A DNA stretch of 64,000 bases from Planctomycetia bacterium (lineage in GTDB: Bacteria; Planctomycetota; Phycisphaerae; UBA1845; UTPLA1), in contig CP054187.1 in NCBI GenBank assembly GCA_015200345.1, positions 310,001 to 374,000 of the forward strand. The letters run 5' to 3'. The position numbers were made by a program, and so were the translations under genes. How positions within the stretch are numbered: position 1 is the stretch's first letter; the number at the start of each line of letters is the position of its first letter. The notes under the pieces are model-generated. The model was not told where the DNA came from. It made no database searches and worked only from the letters and a program-made list of their open reading frames with translations. This document shows, piece by piece, positions 7,755 through 15,473 of the stretch.

Positions 7755-9335
7755 TCAGCGCTTCAGCGAACGCACCGCCGCAATCACTTCGTCGGGGTCG
7801 GCGCGCTTCGTGTAATCCCAGTCGGCGAACGCGTAGCGAATGACGCCGTCCTTGTCGATGACGAACGTTGCCGGGGCGGGGAGTTCCCACGTCCCGCTTA
7901 CGTTGGACTCGGCGACCTTCATGCCGAACTTCTCGTACTTCGCCTTCGTGGCCTCATCAACAACGAAGTAGACCTTGAACGCCTTGGCAGCCGCGAAGGT
8001 GCCGTCGCTGAAGACCGCGTAATCGCCGCCGGCCATCTCGCGCGTCCTGACGGCGAGGTTGGGCTTCTCCGGCGTGAGCGCGACAAATGTACCGTCAGCG
8101 GCCTTGAGTGCGTCCAACTTGCCTGCCCACGCCGATAGGGCGCGGTTGCAAATCGGACACCATCCGCCGCGGTAGAACGTAAGAACGATCGGGCCGTCCT
8201 TGTAGAACGATGCCAGTTGAACGGTCTTACCGTCCACCGCGGTAACCGCGACATCCGGGGCTCGCGCACCGACGGCAAGTCCCGGTGACGTGGAGTCGCC
8301 GTCCGCGCCCAGTTTGACGACGGTTGTGTCTGGGTAGAACGCGGACCAGGAGTAGTAGAACGTCTGCGCCGACCGCACTCCCTTCGGAGCCTCGATCACG
8401 GCGATGCCGGCTTCGCTCCGCGCGAGACGCACCTTGCCCGCCGGCGTGTCGATCGTCCGGCCGTCACCGATGGCGCTCGTCGGCACGAACCAGGCCTGCG
8501 ACGCATCTCCGTCGCCCACCGCAATACCCACGCCGAGAGTCTTGCGCGGCAGCGCATCGCCGACGCGCGCAACAGGGACCATCAGCGTTTCGTTCTTGAA
8601 GTACCGCTCATACGGTGAGCGCGAATAGTCGCGCTGGTGACCGGTCTTGCTGCTGACGATCTTGGCGCCCGGATGGGCCTTCTTGAACGCGGCGAACGAA
8701 ACCACCTCGACCGGCAGCATGTCCAGCGCCGTCCCGGCCAGCGGACCGCTGACGGCGCGCATGCCGAGCTGGCTCCAGAGGCCCTTGTCCTTGCGGTCGT
8801 ACATCAGGACGTTTGAATTGTAGAGCGCCCCCGACACGCCAAATTCGAGCACGGTCGCCGCGCCGCCGGCGCCGACCTTTCGCGAGAAGACCGTCGCGGA
8901 ATCGCACAGCGGACAGTAGGTCACGGCAACCGGCTTTCCCCCTACGGTCGTGTTCACGACTTCATGCCAGTCGAGCACGCGCAGTGGAACGCCGAGTACG
9001 TCTTCGCCAACGACCACCTCGATCACGCGGGCGTCGTCCGGAAGCCAATCGGCCTTGTCGGCGGGCTCCATCCCGGGGTCAGTCAGCGCCGGGATCGCGT
9101 CGCGCGGCAGGAGCGTGTGAATCTGATCCTTCGGAATCGTCAACCCCGTTAGGTCGTATTCCTTCTCGATGTCCACTGATCCATTCCGCCGCACCTGCTC
9201 GAACTTGCTCCCGTCCGCCGGACGCAAACCCGCTGCGGGCCGCGAGGTTGACGCGGCGCGCGAGCTCTGTGCGGACGCGCTATCGCAGATTGCCATGACC
9301 ACTATCATCAACGGAACAATCAATTTTCGTTTCAT
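7755..9335 (-). CDS. Secreted DUF3179 domain - AhpC/TSA redoxin fusion
   Basis: The start chosen is the ATG at 9333-9335. It has GAAGGAG upstream and begins a signal peptide (MKRKLIVPLMIVV...SASA), giving 526 residues. Residues about 80-320 match DUF3179 (LPRDAIPALTDPGM, YCPLCDSATVFSRK, FGVSGALYNSNVLMYDR, SSKTGHQRDYSRSPY). Residues about 355-520 are a peroxiredoxin/redoxin domain with GGWCPICN, a CxxC placed where AhpC2-type redoxins have their peroxidatic Cys. The combination points to an exported thiol-redox protein. Its neighbours are arsS upstream (32 bases) and the TVP38-DUF547 gene downstream. It may handle oxidised sulfur, selenium or arsenic species in the periplasm (inference). Confidence 0.85.
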   Translation of the reverse strand: MKRKLIVPLMIVVMAICDSASAQSSRAASTSRPAAGLRPADGSKFEQVRRNGSVDIEKEYDLTGLTIPKDQIHTLLPRDAIPALTDPGMEPADKADWLPDDARVIEVVVGEDVLGVPLRVLDWHEVVNTTVGGKPVAVTYCPLCDSATVFSRKVGAGGAATVLEFGVSGALYNSNVLMYDRKDKGLWSQLGMRAVSGPLAGTALDMLPVEVVSFAAFKKAHPGAKIVSSKTGHQRDYSRSPYERYFKNETLMVPVARVGDALPRKTLGVGIAVGDGDASQAWFVPTSAIGDGRTIDTPAGKVRLARSEAGIAVIEAPKGVRSAQTFYYSWSAFYPDTTVVKLGADGDSTSPGLAVGARAPDVAVTAVDGKTVQLASFYKDGPIVLTFYRGGWCPICNRALSAWAGKLDALKAADGTFVALTPEKPNLAVRTREMAGGDYAVFSDGTFAAAKAFKVYFVVDEATKAKYEKFGMKVAESNVSGTWELPAPATFVIDKDGVIRYAFADWDYTKRADPDEVIAAVRSLKR

Positions 9336-9367
9336 GCTTCGATCTCCTTCAAGAAATAATGAGGCGC

Positions 9368-10366
9368 TCAAACGCCCGCGAGCGCTCCGCCGCACGACGA
9401 CCCGCATCCAGCCGTGCAGCCGAAGCAATGTCCGCCCGTAACGATGGTCCGATTTTGAAGCCTCGTGGGATCGAAGTCGCGAACATGCCGCGGAAGTCCG
9501 TCCGCCGTCGCCAAGCCGAGTGCGTAGTTGAAATCGCAATCATGCAGGGTGCCGTCCCAACTCACGTGTACCTGGTGACGGCACATGAGTGGTTCGAGTG
9601 TCTGCGGATTGAAGCGTTCTTGCAGCAGTCGCTCGTATTCATCGGCGCGACCGTCGCGCTGGAGGTCGTGCAGGAATCGCCCGATCGGCATGTTGGTGAT
9701 TGTGTAAAGCTTCGTAAACTTGATTCCGAACCGCTGTTCGAGCTCGTGCCGGTACTCCGACTCCAACTTGGCTTGTTCCGGCGGAAGCGACGGGCCCAAC
9801 GGGTTGTAGACGAGATCAAGCCGCAAGCGGGCGTCGATGCCATAACCGACCGCGTTCAGGGCCTGAATCGATTCGACGCTCTTTTCGTAAACCCGCGCTC
9901 CGCGCTGCCGATTCACGCTGTCTGGAAGATAACACGGAAGCGATGCGATCAGGTGTACGCCGGTTGCCCGGAAAAACTCCGGAAGGTCGCGATATCCTTC
10001 GTCGAGCATGATCGTCAGATCGGTTCGCACGATCACGTCGAACCCCTCCGACCGCGCCAATTCCACGAAGCTCCGAAAATGAGGGTTCATTGCCGGTTCA
10101 CCACCGGTGATATCAATGGTTTGCGCCCCGCTGAGTCGAGCGGCATTTATGACCAGGCGCATCGTGGCCCAGTCCATCTGTTCCGTTCGCTTTGGAGATG
10201 CTTCAACATGGCAATGCCGACACGCGAGATTGCAGACCAGGCCCACGTTGACCTGAATGGTGCTGATCGCTGCCGCGCGCAAGGGAGCGCCAGTTGCCTT
10301 GACTACGCGGTGGTCAAAGCTTCTTTCGCTGACGATGGTCAGCGGGATAGTCTGCTGCGTGATCAT
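9368..10366 (-). CDS. arsS: ArsS-type radical SAM protein with selenodomain-like C-terminus (Cys form)
   Basis: This 332-residue radical SAM enzyme has the cluster motif CNLACRHC near residue 46 and GGEPAMNPHF for SAM binding. It ends in a DUF3641-type C-terminal half finishing CFGCTAGCGSSCGG. That tail is the hallmark of the ArsS/rSAM-selenodomain family (TIGR04167), in which one of these Cys positions is selenocysteine in some members; here all are Cys codons. In cyanobacteria ArsS acts after ArsM to attach a SAM-derived nucleoside to dimethylarsenite on the way to arsenosugars. The ATG directly follows the TAA of the aquaporin gene, so translation is probably coupled. The residue count is normal for the family. 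Confidence 0.88.
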   Translation of the reverse strand: MITQQTIPLTIVSERSFDHRVVKATGAPLRAAAISTIQVNVGLVCNLACRHCHVEASPKRTEQMDWATMRLVINAARLSGAQTIDITGGEPAMNPHFRSFVELARSEGFDVIVRTDLTIMLDEGYRDLPEFFRATGVHLIASLPCYLPDSVNRQRGARVYEKSVESIQALNAVGYGIDARLRLDLVYNPLGPSLPPEQAKLESEYRHELEQRFGIKFTKLYTITNMPIGRFLHDLQRDGRADEYERLLQERFNPQTLEPLMCRHQVHVSWDGTLHDCDFNYALGLATADGLPRHVRDFDPTRLQNRTIVTGGHCFGCTAGCGSSCGGALAGV

Positions 10367-11341
10367 TTACATGCCTCCGAAGCGGGCCTTGACCAGGTTA
10401 CATGCGACCGTCACGTTTCCTTCAGATGGTTGGTTGTGTTGCGCCGCAACAGCAATCTGCGGGAGATCCGCGGAGTTGGACATGTCGATTTCGCCGTTAC
10501 TGCACGCGCCGGTCACCGCGGTCGTTCGACTGTCCATCAGGGGTTGCAGGCCGTAGCGGAAGCCGATGGCAGACAACGCGCCGCCGACAAGCGGAGCAGC
10601 GACATACACAAGGAAGAATCCACCTCGCGGACCAGGGATGGCAACGCCATCCCACCCTGCAAGAAAGGCGACCAACCGTGGGCCGAAGTCGCGGGCCGGG
10701 TTGAGTCCCGCCTGTGTTAGCGGCGCGAGAATCGAGATAATGGCCGCTACGGTCGCGCCGATGAACACGGGGGCGAGCCCATCGGCCGGTCGGCCTACAT
10801 TGCAGCCCTCCGTCAAGGAGAAGACCATCGTGACGAGCAGAAATGTCCCCAGAGCCTCAGCCAGGATCGCGATGCTAATCGTCGCGCCCAGGCCTGACGC
10901 CGCGAGTCCCGGATGAGGGAAGTACTCGCCGAAAATCATGGCCGTTTGTACCGACCCAGGCGCGCCCCGCACGATCCCGCGGGCATGTTCAAAATCACCA
11001 ATCGCGCTGCCAAACAGCAGCAGCACCGTCGCTCCGGCAGCGATGCCGCCAGCGAGTTGCGCGAGCCAATACCACGGCAGGAGGCGCAGGTTCATCCGGC
11101 CGGCTAGCACCATCCCCAATGAGACCGCGGGATTCAAGTGCGCGCACGACAGGTGTCGCGTCGCGTAAATGGCGAGCGTCACCCCAATGCCCCAAACTAC
11201 GGCCACTTGCAGCAGGCCGACATGTGCGTTGAAGAGCACTGCGACCGCAACCGTCGCCGTCCCGAAAAGAACCAATAGAAATGTGCCAATGAACTCGCCC
11301 AGGCATATGGCGCCGAGAACGGTTTTGCTGGTGGACTTCAC
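10367..11341 (-). CDS. Aquaporin/aquaglyceroporin (AqpS-like) with C-terminal extension
   Basis: This 324-residue MIP-family channel has six membrane spans and both half-helix motifs, HLNPAVSLGMVL and GLNPARDFGPRL. The core ends near residue 265. About 55 polar residues follow (DSRTTAVTGACSNGEIDMSN and onward), which is unusual for the family. The start is GTG at 11339-11341 with GGGAGG seven bases upstream. Standing between arsM and arsS, it most likely carries As(OH)3 or methylated arsenicals across the membrane, as AqpS does in rhizobia; that role is inferred from context. Confidence 0.9.
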   Translation of the reverse strand: MKSTSKTVLGAICLGEFIGTFLLVLFGTATVAVAVLFNAHVGLLQVAVVWGIGVTLAIYATRHLSCAHLNPAVSLGMVLAGRMNLRLLPWYWLAQLAGGIAAGATVLLLFGSAIGDFEHARGIVRGAPGSVQTAMIFGEYFPHPGLAASGLGATISIAILAEALGTFLLVTMVFSLTEGCNVGRPADGLAPVFIGATVAAIISILAPLTQAGLNPARDFGPRLVAFLAGWDGVAIPGPRGGFFLVYVAAPLVGGALSAIGFRYGLQPLMDSRTTAVTGACSNGEIDMSNSADLPQIAVAAQHNQPSEGNVTVACNLVKARFGGM

Positions 11342-11384
11342 GGCGTGCCTCCCTCAATCATCCGTCGCGCGTCGAGTGTCGCCA

Positions 11385-12443
11385 TCAGCAGCAGCCTCCT
11401 GCGATGGACGCAGATCCTGCCGCGCCCGATTCGGCCGGGCCGCATGGAAATAGTCCGAAATGGTGAGATCGATCCCCCTGCACGCGAAAGTGTGCGGAAA
11501 AACGGGTCTCGGCGAGCATCGCCGCGGTGTTCCCGCAAACCAGCATGGGCTTGCCGGTGATAAACTCGTGATGATCATCCAGCACAAACGAGTGCGGACA
11601 ATGCGCGATCGTTCCAAGATAGGTCGCGACCTGACCGAAGTCTTCACACTTGTCCTCCAGCGACGCAATCTTGAACGCTCGAATGGTCATGGACTCAAAC
11701 CGCGCCATTCCGATCTTTGCTTGAACGTCTTCATTGTCGATAGCGACCGGCCGTCGGGCGACCACGCGATAATCGGGAACGCCCATCGAAAGGAGCAGGC
11801 GGCGAAAATCTTCGACGTACATCGCGCCCGCCAGGCACTCGCCCAGCAGGACCTGATCTTCACGCCAATCCTTCGAGAGCCTTCGGTCCGCAAAGATATC
11901 CGAGAAAAACAACTCGCCGCCCGGCTTGAGCACTCGAAAAATCTCGGAGAAAACGCGTTCCTTGTCGGGAGATAAATTCAAGACACAATTTGAAATCACA
12001 ACGTCTACGGATTCATCCTCGATGCCGACATCTTGAAGCGATTCCATGTATCCCTGAACAAACCGTGTGTTCGGTGTGGCAAAGCCGAAGGCGGCGGCCT
12101 GTGACTCCTCGTTCGCTTGAGCCACGCTCAACTGTTCAGCAGTCATGTCAAGGCCGATGACCCTTCCGCGCGGGCCAACGAGTTTGGCGCAGATGAACGC
12201 ATCGCGACCGGTGCCGCAGCCGAGATCAAGTACCGTGTGGCCCTCAATCGCCGGTGGAATGGGCGAGCCGCAGCCGTAGAATCGCTCGACGATCTCGGGA
12301 GCAAGTTGCCCGACAATCGCCTTGATGTGCGCCGGCAGGCCGTCTGCGGAACAGCAAGCATCCGTCTTCAAGCATGTGGTATTGCGAAGAATGCGCCCAT
12401 AGTATTCGCGAACCGATGAATGCAACGGAGTTGACGCGATCAT
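11385..12443 (-). CDS. arsM: Arsenite methyltransferase
   Basis: This 352-residue SAM-dependent methyltransferase carries the ArsM signatures. There is an N-terminal Cys pair (DACCSADG), the SAM loop VLDLGCGTGRDAF, the As-binding Cys in VISNCVLNL, and a further Cys in LLGECLAGAMY. These are the cysteines that hold As(III) in characterised ArsM proteins. The product would be mono-, di- and possibly trimethyl arsenic. The start ATG overlaps the stop of the upstream sigma-remnant frame (ATGA at 12440-12443). It is the first intact gene of the arsenic operon. The C-terminal 70 residues after the methyltransferase core are the usual ArsM domain. Confidence 0.93.
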   Translation of the reverse strand: MIASTPLHSSVREYYGRILRNTTCLKTDACCSADGLPAHIKAIVGQLAPEIVERFYGCGSPIPPAIEGHTVLDLGCGTGRDAFICAKLVGPRGRVIGLDMTAEQLSVAQANEESQAAAFGFATPNTRFVQGYMESLQDVGIEDESVDVVISNCVLNLSPDKERVFSEIFRVLKPGGELFFSDIFADRRLSKDWREDQVLLGECLAGAMYVEDFRRLLLSMGVPDYRVVARRPVAIDNEDVQAKIGMARFESMTIRAFKIASLEDKCEDFGQVATYLGTIAHCPHSFVLDDHHEFITGKPMLVCGNTAAMLAETRFSAHFRVQGDRSHHFGLFPCGPAESGAAGSASIAGGCC

Positions 12444-12802
12444 GCGAGGTCTCCTGTAATTGTGCTCAATCTAAGCAATCGAGATTTCTTCGAGGAAATT
12501 GCCGATAGCAGGGTTGTCAGTGCCATGCGGGCATGGTGCAAAAGGCGCTTAAACTCTGATATACCGATGTCCTGTGATGGCGAGATGTCTTGGACACCAA
12601 CAGACGCCAAGTCATGAAGCAGGAGCACGTCCCGGTACCTTCTCGGCAGGTCATGCATCGTCGCGCGAACCTCTTCACCCGCTAGAAACCCTGGCTCGAT
12701 TTTTGGAATCGGGGTTGACCACCGCCCATGACAATCGAACTTTGGTGGCAGCTTCTCGATGCTCGCGACGTCATGCTCGTATGTGTTCAGTCGTGACACC
12801 AT
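12440..12802 (-). pseudogene. Remnant of an ECF sigma factor (linker and region 4 only)
   Basis: The frame is open to 12895, but recognisable sequence starts near the ATG at 12800-12802. Residues such as LPPKFDCHGRWSTPIPKIEP match the linker of ECF sigma factors. The stretch MHDLPRRYRDVLLLHDL, followed by ISEFKRLLHHARMALTTLL, matches region 4. Region 2 (core binding and -10 recognition) is absent, and the upstream DNA is occupied by the YHS gene, so the 5' half has been lost. The typical VKSRLHR helix is degraded to FKRLLHH. It still overlaps arsM by ATGA. It is either a decayed gene or a leader reading frame kept for translational coupling. Confidence 0.6.
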
Positions 12803-12907
12803 CGGGCACGTCCTGCTGCTGTTAGCGGGTACAAAAAACAATGGCGGCCTGCGACACCTAGAGGAGGAAGGAATGCCGCAGGCTCGCCAACACACTACCC
12901 GCTCGTG

Positions 12908-13801
12908 CTATTCGCGGGCATAGCGATCGGGGCGTGCGAGGAATCGATCCCGTGTCTTACCATCCGGAAACAGGTATCTCTTCCCGTGATAATCCGCTGC
13001 GAACTTTTCGCTGCCAGGCACATCCTTTTTCATCTCGACCTTGCACACGACGCACTTGCCGCCCAGTGCGACGTCTGCCCATTTGTACTTGTGCGGATCG
13101 GCGTTGAACATGTCGAGTTGTTTCTGGGAGGGAAAGAGAAAGAGCCTGTCGTCATGCACGGCGAAAAACTCCGCCTTGCCCGGCACGGCCTTCTTCATCT
13201 CGACCTTGCACACGACGCAGTTGCCGCCGAGCGCCGGCGTGAAGGCGGCCGGGCTCTTTTCGAACATCGCCTTTTGCTCGGCACTCGGAAACAGGTAGCG
13301 CAGCCCGTCATGCACGACCGCGTACTTCGGATCGCCCTTGACGACCTTGTTCATCTTCACCAGGCAAACCGGACAGTTGCCGCCCAGCGCCAGGTCGGCG
13401 TCGGCGTATTTGGCCGGGTTCTTCTTGAACATGTCGAGCTGCTCCTGTGCCGGGAAGAGGAACAGCCGCCCGTCGTGCACCAGCGCGTGCTCGGGCTTGC
13501 CGGCGACGCGCTTGCCCATCTCAACCAGGCACACCACGCAGTCGCCGCCGAGCGCCGGCACAAACTTAGCCGGGTCGGCATCGAACATCTTCTTTTGCTC
13601 GTCAGACGGGAATCGGTAAGTCTTACCGTCGTAGTCAGATGTAAACGCCGCCTTCCCGTCGACGAGCTTGTTCATCTTGGCCAGGCACACCGTGCACTTG
13701 CCATCCAGCGCCAGCGGCAACTCCGCGGCGCTAGCCGTCGCCCATGCTCCCAAGCCCAGCGCCCACGCAGCCATCATGATCCGAACAGACCGCAGTTTCA
13801 T
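12908..13801 (-). CDS. Secreted protein of five tandem YHS-like metal-binding modules
   Basis: A signal peptide (residues 1-25, ending ATASA) precedes five repeats of about 53 residues. Each reads C-x2-C-[LK]-x-[KE]-M-x-K-x-V-x-G, then a D-G-[KR] turn, [FY]-x-FP and x2-MF-x3-P-x-[KA]-[FY]. The CxxC pairs sit at residues 36, 88, 143, 195 and 250, so the spacing alternates 52, 55, 52, 55. That implies the protein grew by copying a two-module unit. YHS domains bind metals and are common in mercury and copper loci. The ATG has TAGGAG upstream. It lies between the arsenic operon and the mer genes, on the same strand, and probably sequesters soft metals in the periplasm (inference). Confidence 0.85.
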   Translation of the reverse strand: MKLRSVRIMMAAWALGLGAWATASAAELPLALDGKCTVCLAKMNKLVDGKAAFTSDYDGKTYRFPSDEQKKMFDADPAKFVPALGGDCVVCLVEMGKRVAGKPEHALVHDGRLFLFPAQEQLDMFKKNPAKYADADLALGGNCPVCLVKMNKVVKGDPKYAVVHDGLRYLFPSAEQKAMFEKSPAAFTPALGGNCVVCKVEMKKAVPGKAEFFAVHDDRLFLFPSQKQLDMFNADPHKYKWADVALGGKCVVCKVEMKKDVPGSEKFAADYHGKRYLFPDGKTRDRFLARPDRYARE

Positions 13802-13984
13802 CGTTTGCTCCTAAAGTCGCTTGTGGCTCGCCGCCGGCAACCCGCCAGCGCGCTTCAGGAGTACATTCCGGGCAGCACGGGATAATTGCGGAAAAAGCGT
13901 CACGGGGCGATTTATGCGGCTTTGGACGGCTAGCTGCCAGCGGCTAGAGGGCTCACCGCTCAGTCTGCCCTACGAACTTGACGG

Positions 13985-15169
13985 TCAAGGCTTCATGTGT
14001 TCGGGGTCCAAGAAGTGTCCGGTGTAGTCTCCCGCCTTGCGGATCGCTTTCAGGATCACTTGAGGGGGAATGCGATTCGTACTGGGCACCCCGATTACCG
14101 CCTGACCTTTTTCGTAGCTCACCTCCGCCGCGGCCACGCCGGGGATCATGCGAAGCGATGCCGCGATGCCCGCAGCGCACGCCTCGCACGTCATGCCATC
14201 GATTTGCACCACAATCTTTTCGAGATCGTTGCGTGCTGCGAAGCTGTCATTACCTCTTAGGAGGTAGCCCACGTAATTGGGGAATAACGCGAAAGCCAGG
14301 ACAAAGATCGTTACGACCCAGAGCACGGGCTTGTTGAGTTTGTGAAACGCGAAACCTTTGATATTGTGAGGCGGGCAGCAGGCTTCCGGGCAGGATTCCG
14401 TTTCCGGCGTCGCGCAACAGTTCGTTTCGCATCCAGCGGAAGCAACACGGGGCGCGTGGTAGGCGAAGTAGAAGGCGAGTCCGAGCAGCGCGAGCGTCAC
14501 CGGCAGGAGCACGGGTCGCCACGCCTCGAACGTGCTCGCGAGCGCCCCGCCGGAAACTCCCAGGGCGATCAGGAGCAGCGGCAACCAGCAACAAGCGGAC
14601 GCGGCGATGGCCGACGCGAGCGCGCCGAACTGCACCACGGTTCCGGTGTCCATCCGGGACTTGCGGCCCTGGGGAGTTGTTGCGCCGTACTTGGCCTGGG
14701 CATTCTTCAACGCCTGGCGCACATTGCTCAGACAACAGGCGCCTTGCGGATTCGTCTCCTCGCATCGGTCAAGGCCCTGCCGGCATTTTTCAGTGATCTC
14801 GTCAGGAATGCGGGAAGTCCCCGTATGGGCGACCTCGCTTTCGACCTCCTCGATGGTATGCCCAAAGCAATAGCAGACCGGGCGCGGCGACCCTGTCTCC
14901 TTCTGCCCGATGCGAACCCTCACATCAGAGCGTAAGAATCGCTCGCCGGTGTCCGGTTGGAAATAGGCTACATCGCATGACGGCGTAGAGCAGAACCGGA
15001 ACCCGTCGGTGCGGCGCGCACGGGTCCGTGCCGCTTCGGATACGAGCGACTCAATCGTGACCGGCTTCACCGCCCGGCCTTTTCTGCCGCAGGACGGACA
15101 CAACAGGCTTGTTTCCATGCCCGTGTTGACATGCGTGGCCACGTCGCCGGTCACGCTATTTCCCGCCAC
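13985..15169 (-). CDS. merT: CopZ-like Fe-S domain - MerT - HMA fusion, mercuric transport
   Basis: This 394-residue protein has three parts. Residues about 18-160 are a CopZ/BFD-type N-terminus with zinc (LLCPSCGRKG) and [2Fe-2S] cysteines (VCYCFGHT, EKCRQGLDRCEETNPQGACC). Residues about 175-305 are a MerT-type membrane part with the vicinal pair in ASACCWLP and a Cys-rich loop (CETNCC, CPEACC). Residues about 320-390 are an HMA metallochaperone domain with GMTCEACAAG. Mercuric or other soft-metal ions would pass from the membrane Cys pair to the HMA domain. The reading frame overlaps the upstream Cys-rich gene by 14 bases, so both are one transcript from the MerR-type promoter. Confidence 0.85.
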   Translation of the reverse strand: MAGNSVTGDVATHVNTGMETSLLCPSCGRKGRAVKPVTIESLVSEAARTRARRTDGFRFCSTPSCDVAYFQPDTGERFLRSDVRVRIGQKETGSPRPVCYCFGHTIEEVESEVAHTGTSRIPDEITEKCRQGLDRCEETNPQGACCLSNVRQALKNAQAKYGATTPQGRKSRMDTGTVVQFGALASAIAASACCWLPLLLIALGVSGGALASTFEAWRPVLLPVTLALLGLAFYFAYHAPRVASAGCETNCCATPETESCPEACCPPHNIKGFAFHKLNKPVLWVVTIFVLAFALFPNYVGYLLRGNDSFAARNDLEKIVVQIDGMTCEACAAGIAASLRMIPGVAAAEVSYEKGQAVIGVPSTNRIPPQVILKAIRKAGDYTGHFLDPEHMKP

Positions 15170-15377
15170 GGCAGCACGACGGTGCGGCTTTCACCGCGGT
15201 CCGCTCGCTCTTGTTCAGCGGACAGCGATCCCGGCAGACCTCCTCGCCGGTCAGCGGGCAGACAATCTTGCCCGGGCAATCGGGGCGATCAGCAGAGACC
15301 CGCGAGTTCACGGCGTACGCGGCGACGGCCAGGCCCACGGTCACAACCATCGTGATGGGAATCAACAATCTTTGCAT
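15156..15377 (-). CDS. Small secreted or membrane-anchored Cys-rich protein
   Basis: This 73-residue protein starts at the ATG 15375-15377 behind a strong GGAGGA. An N-terminal hydrophobic segment (residues about 3-23) is followed by a short polar domain with eight cysteines (DCPGKIVCPLTGEEVCRDRC, later SCC). The CPLTGEEVC stretch recalls short YHS-like or metal-binding motifs. It is the first gene behind the MerR-controlled promoter and overlaps merT. A periplasmic Hg(II)-binding role comparable to MerP is plausible but not shown; I do not recognise the family. Confidence 0.75.
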   Translation of the reverse strand: MQRLLIPITMVVTVGLAVAAYAVNSRVSADRPDCPGKIVCPLTGEEVCRDRCPLNKSERTAVKAAPSCCRGGK

Positions 15378-15432
15378 GGTAGTCCTCCAATCACGAAGGG
15401 CCAATTGAGGCGCTTCGCACGCCTTCAGCTAA

Positions 15433-15464
15433 AGCATACACCTTGAACCGTGGTGTCGAGTCAA
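15433..15464 (-). promoter_or_regulatory. MerR-type promoter/operator with 20-bp spacer
   Basis: On the minus strand TTGACT (15459-15464) and TATGCT (15433-15438) are separated by 20 bp, the overlong spacer typical of MerR-family promoters. The region carries two nested inverted repeats: CCTTGA...TCAAGG, and ACACC...GGTGT inside the spacer. It starts 10 bases after the merR stop codon and points at the Cys-rich gene and merT. A metal-loaded MerR protein would untwist this DNA to activate transcription. Confidence 0.85.
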
Positions 15465-15473
15465 GGGGATATT

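Noticed and set aside
9359-10720. 453-codon plus-strand frame opposite arsS and the aquaporin gene
   Set aside because: Antisense shadow of two well-supported genes with no recognisable motif.
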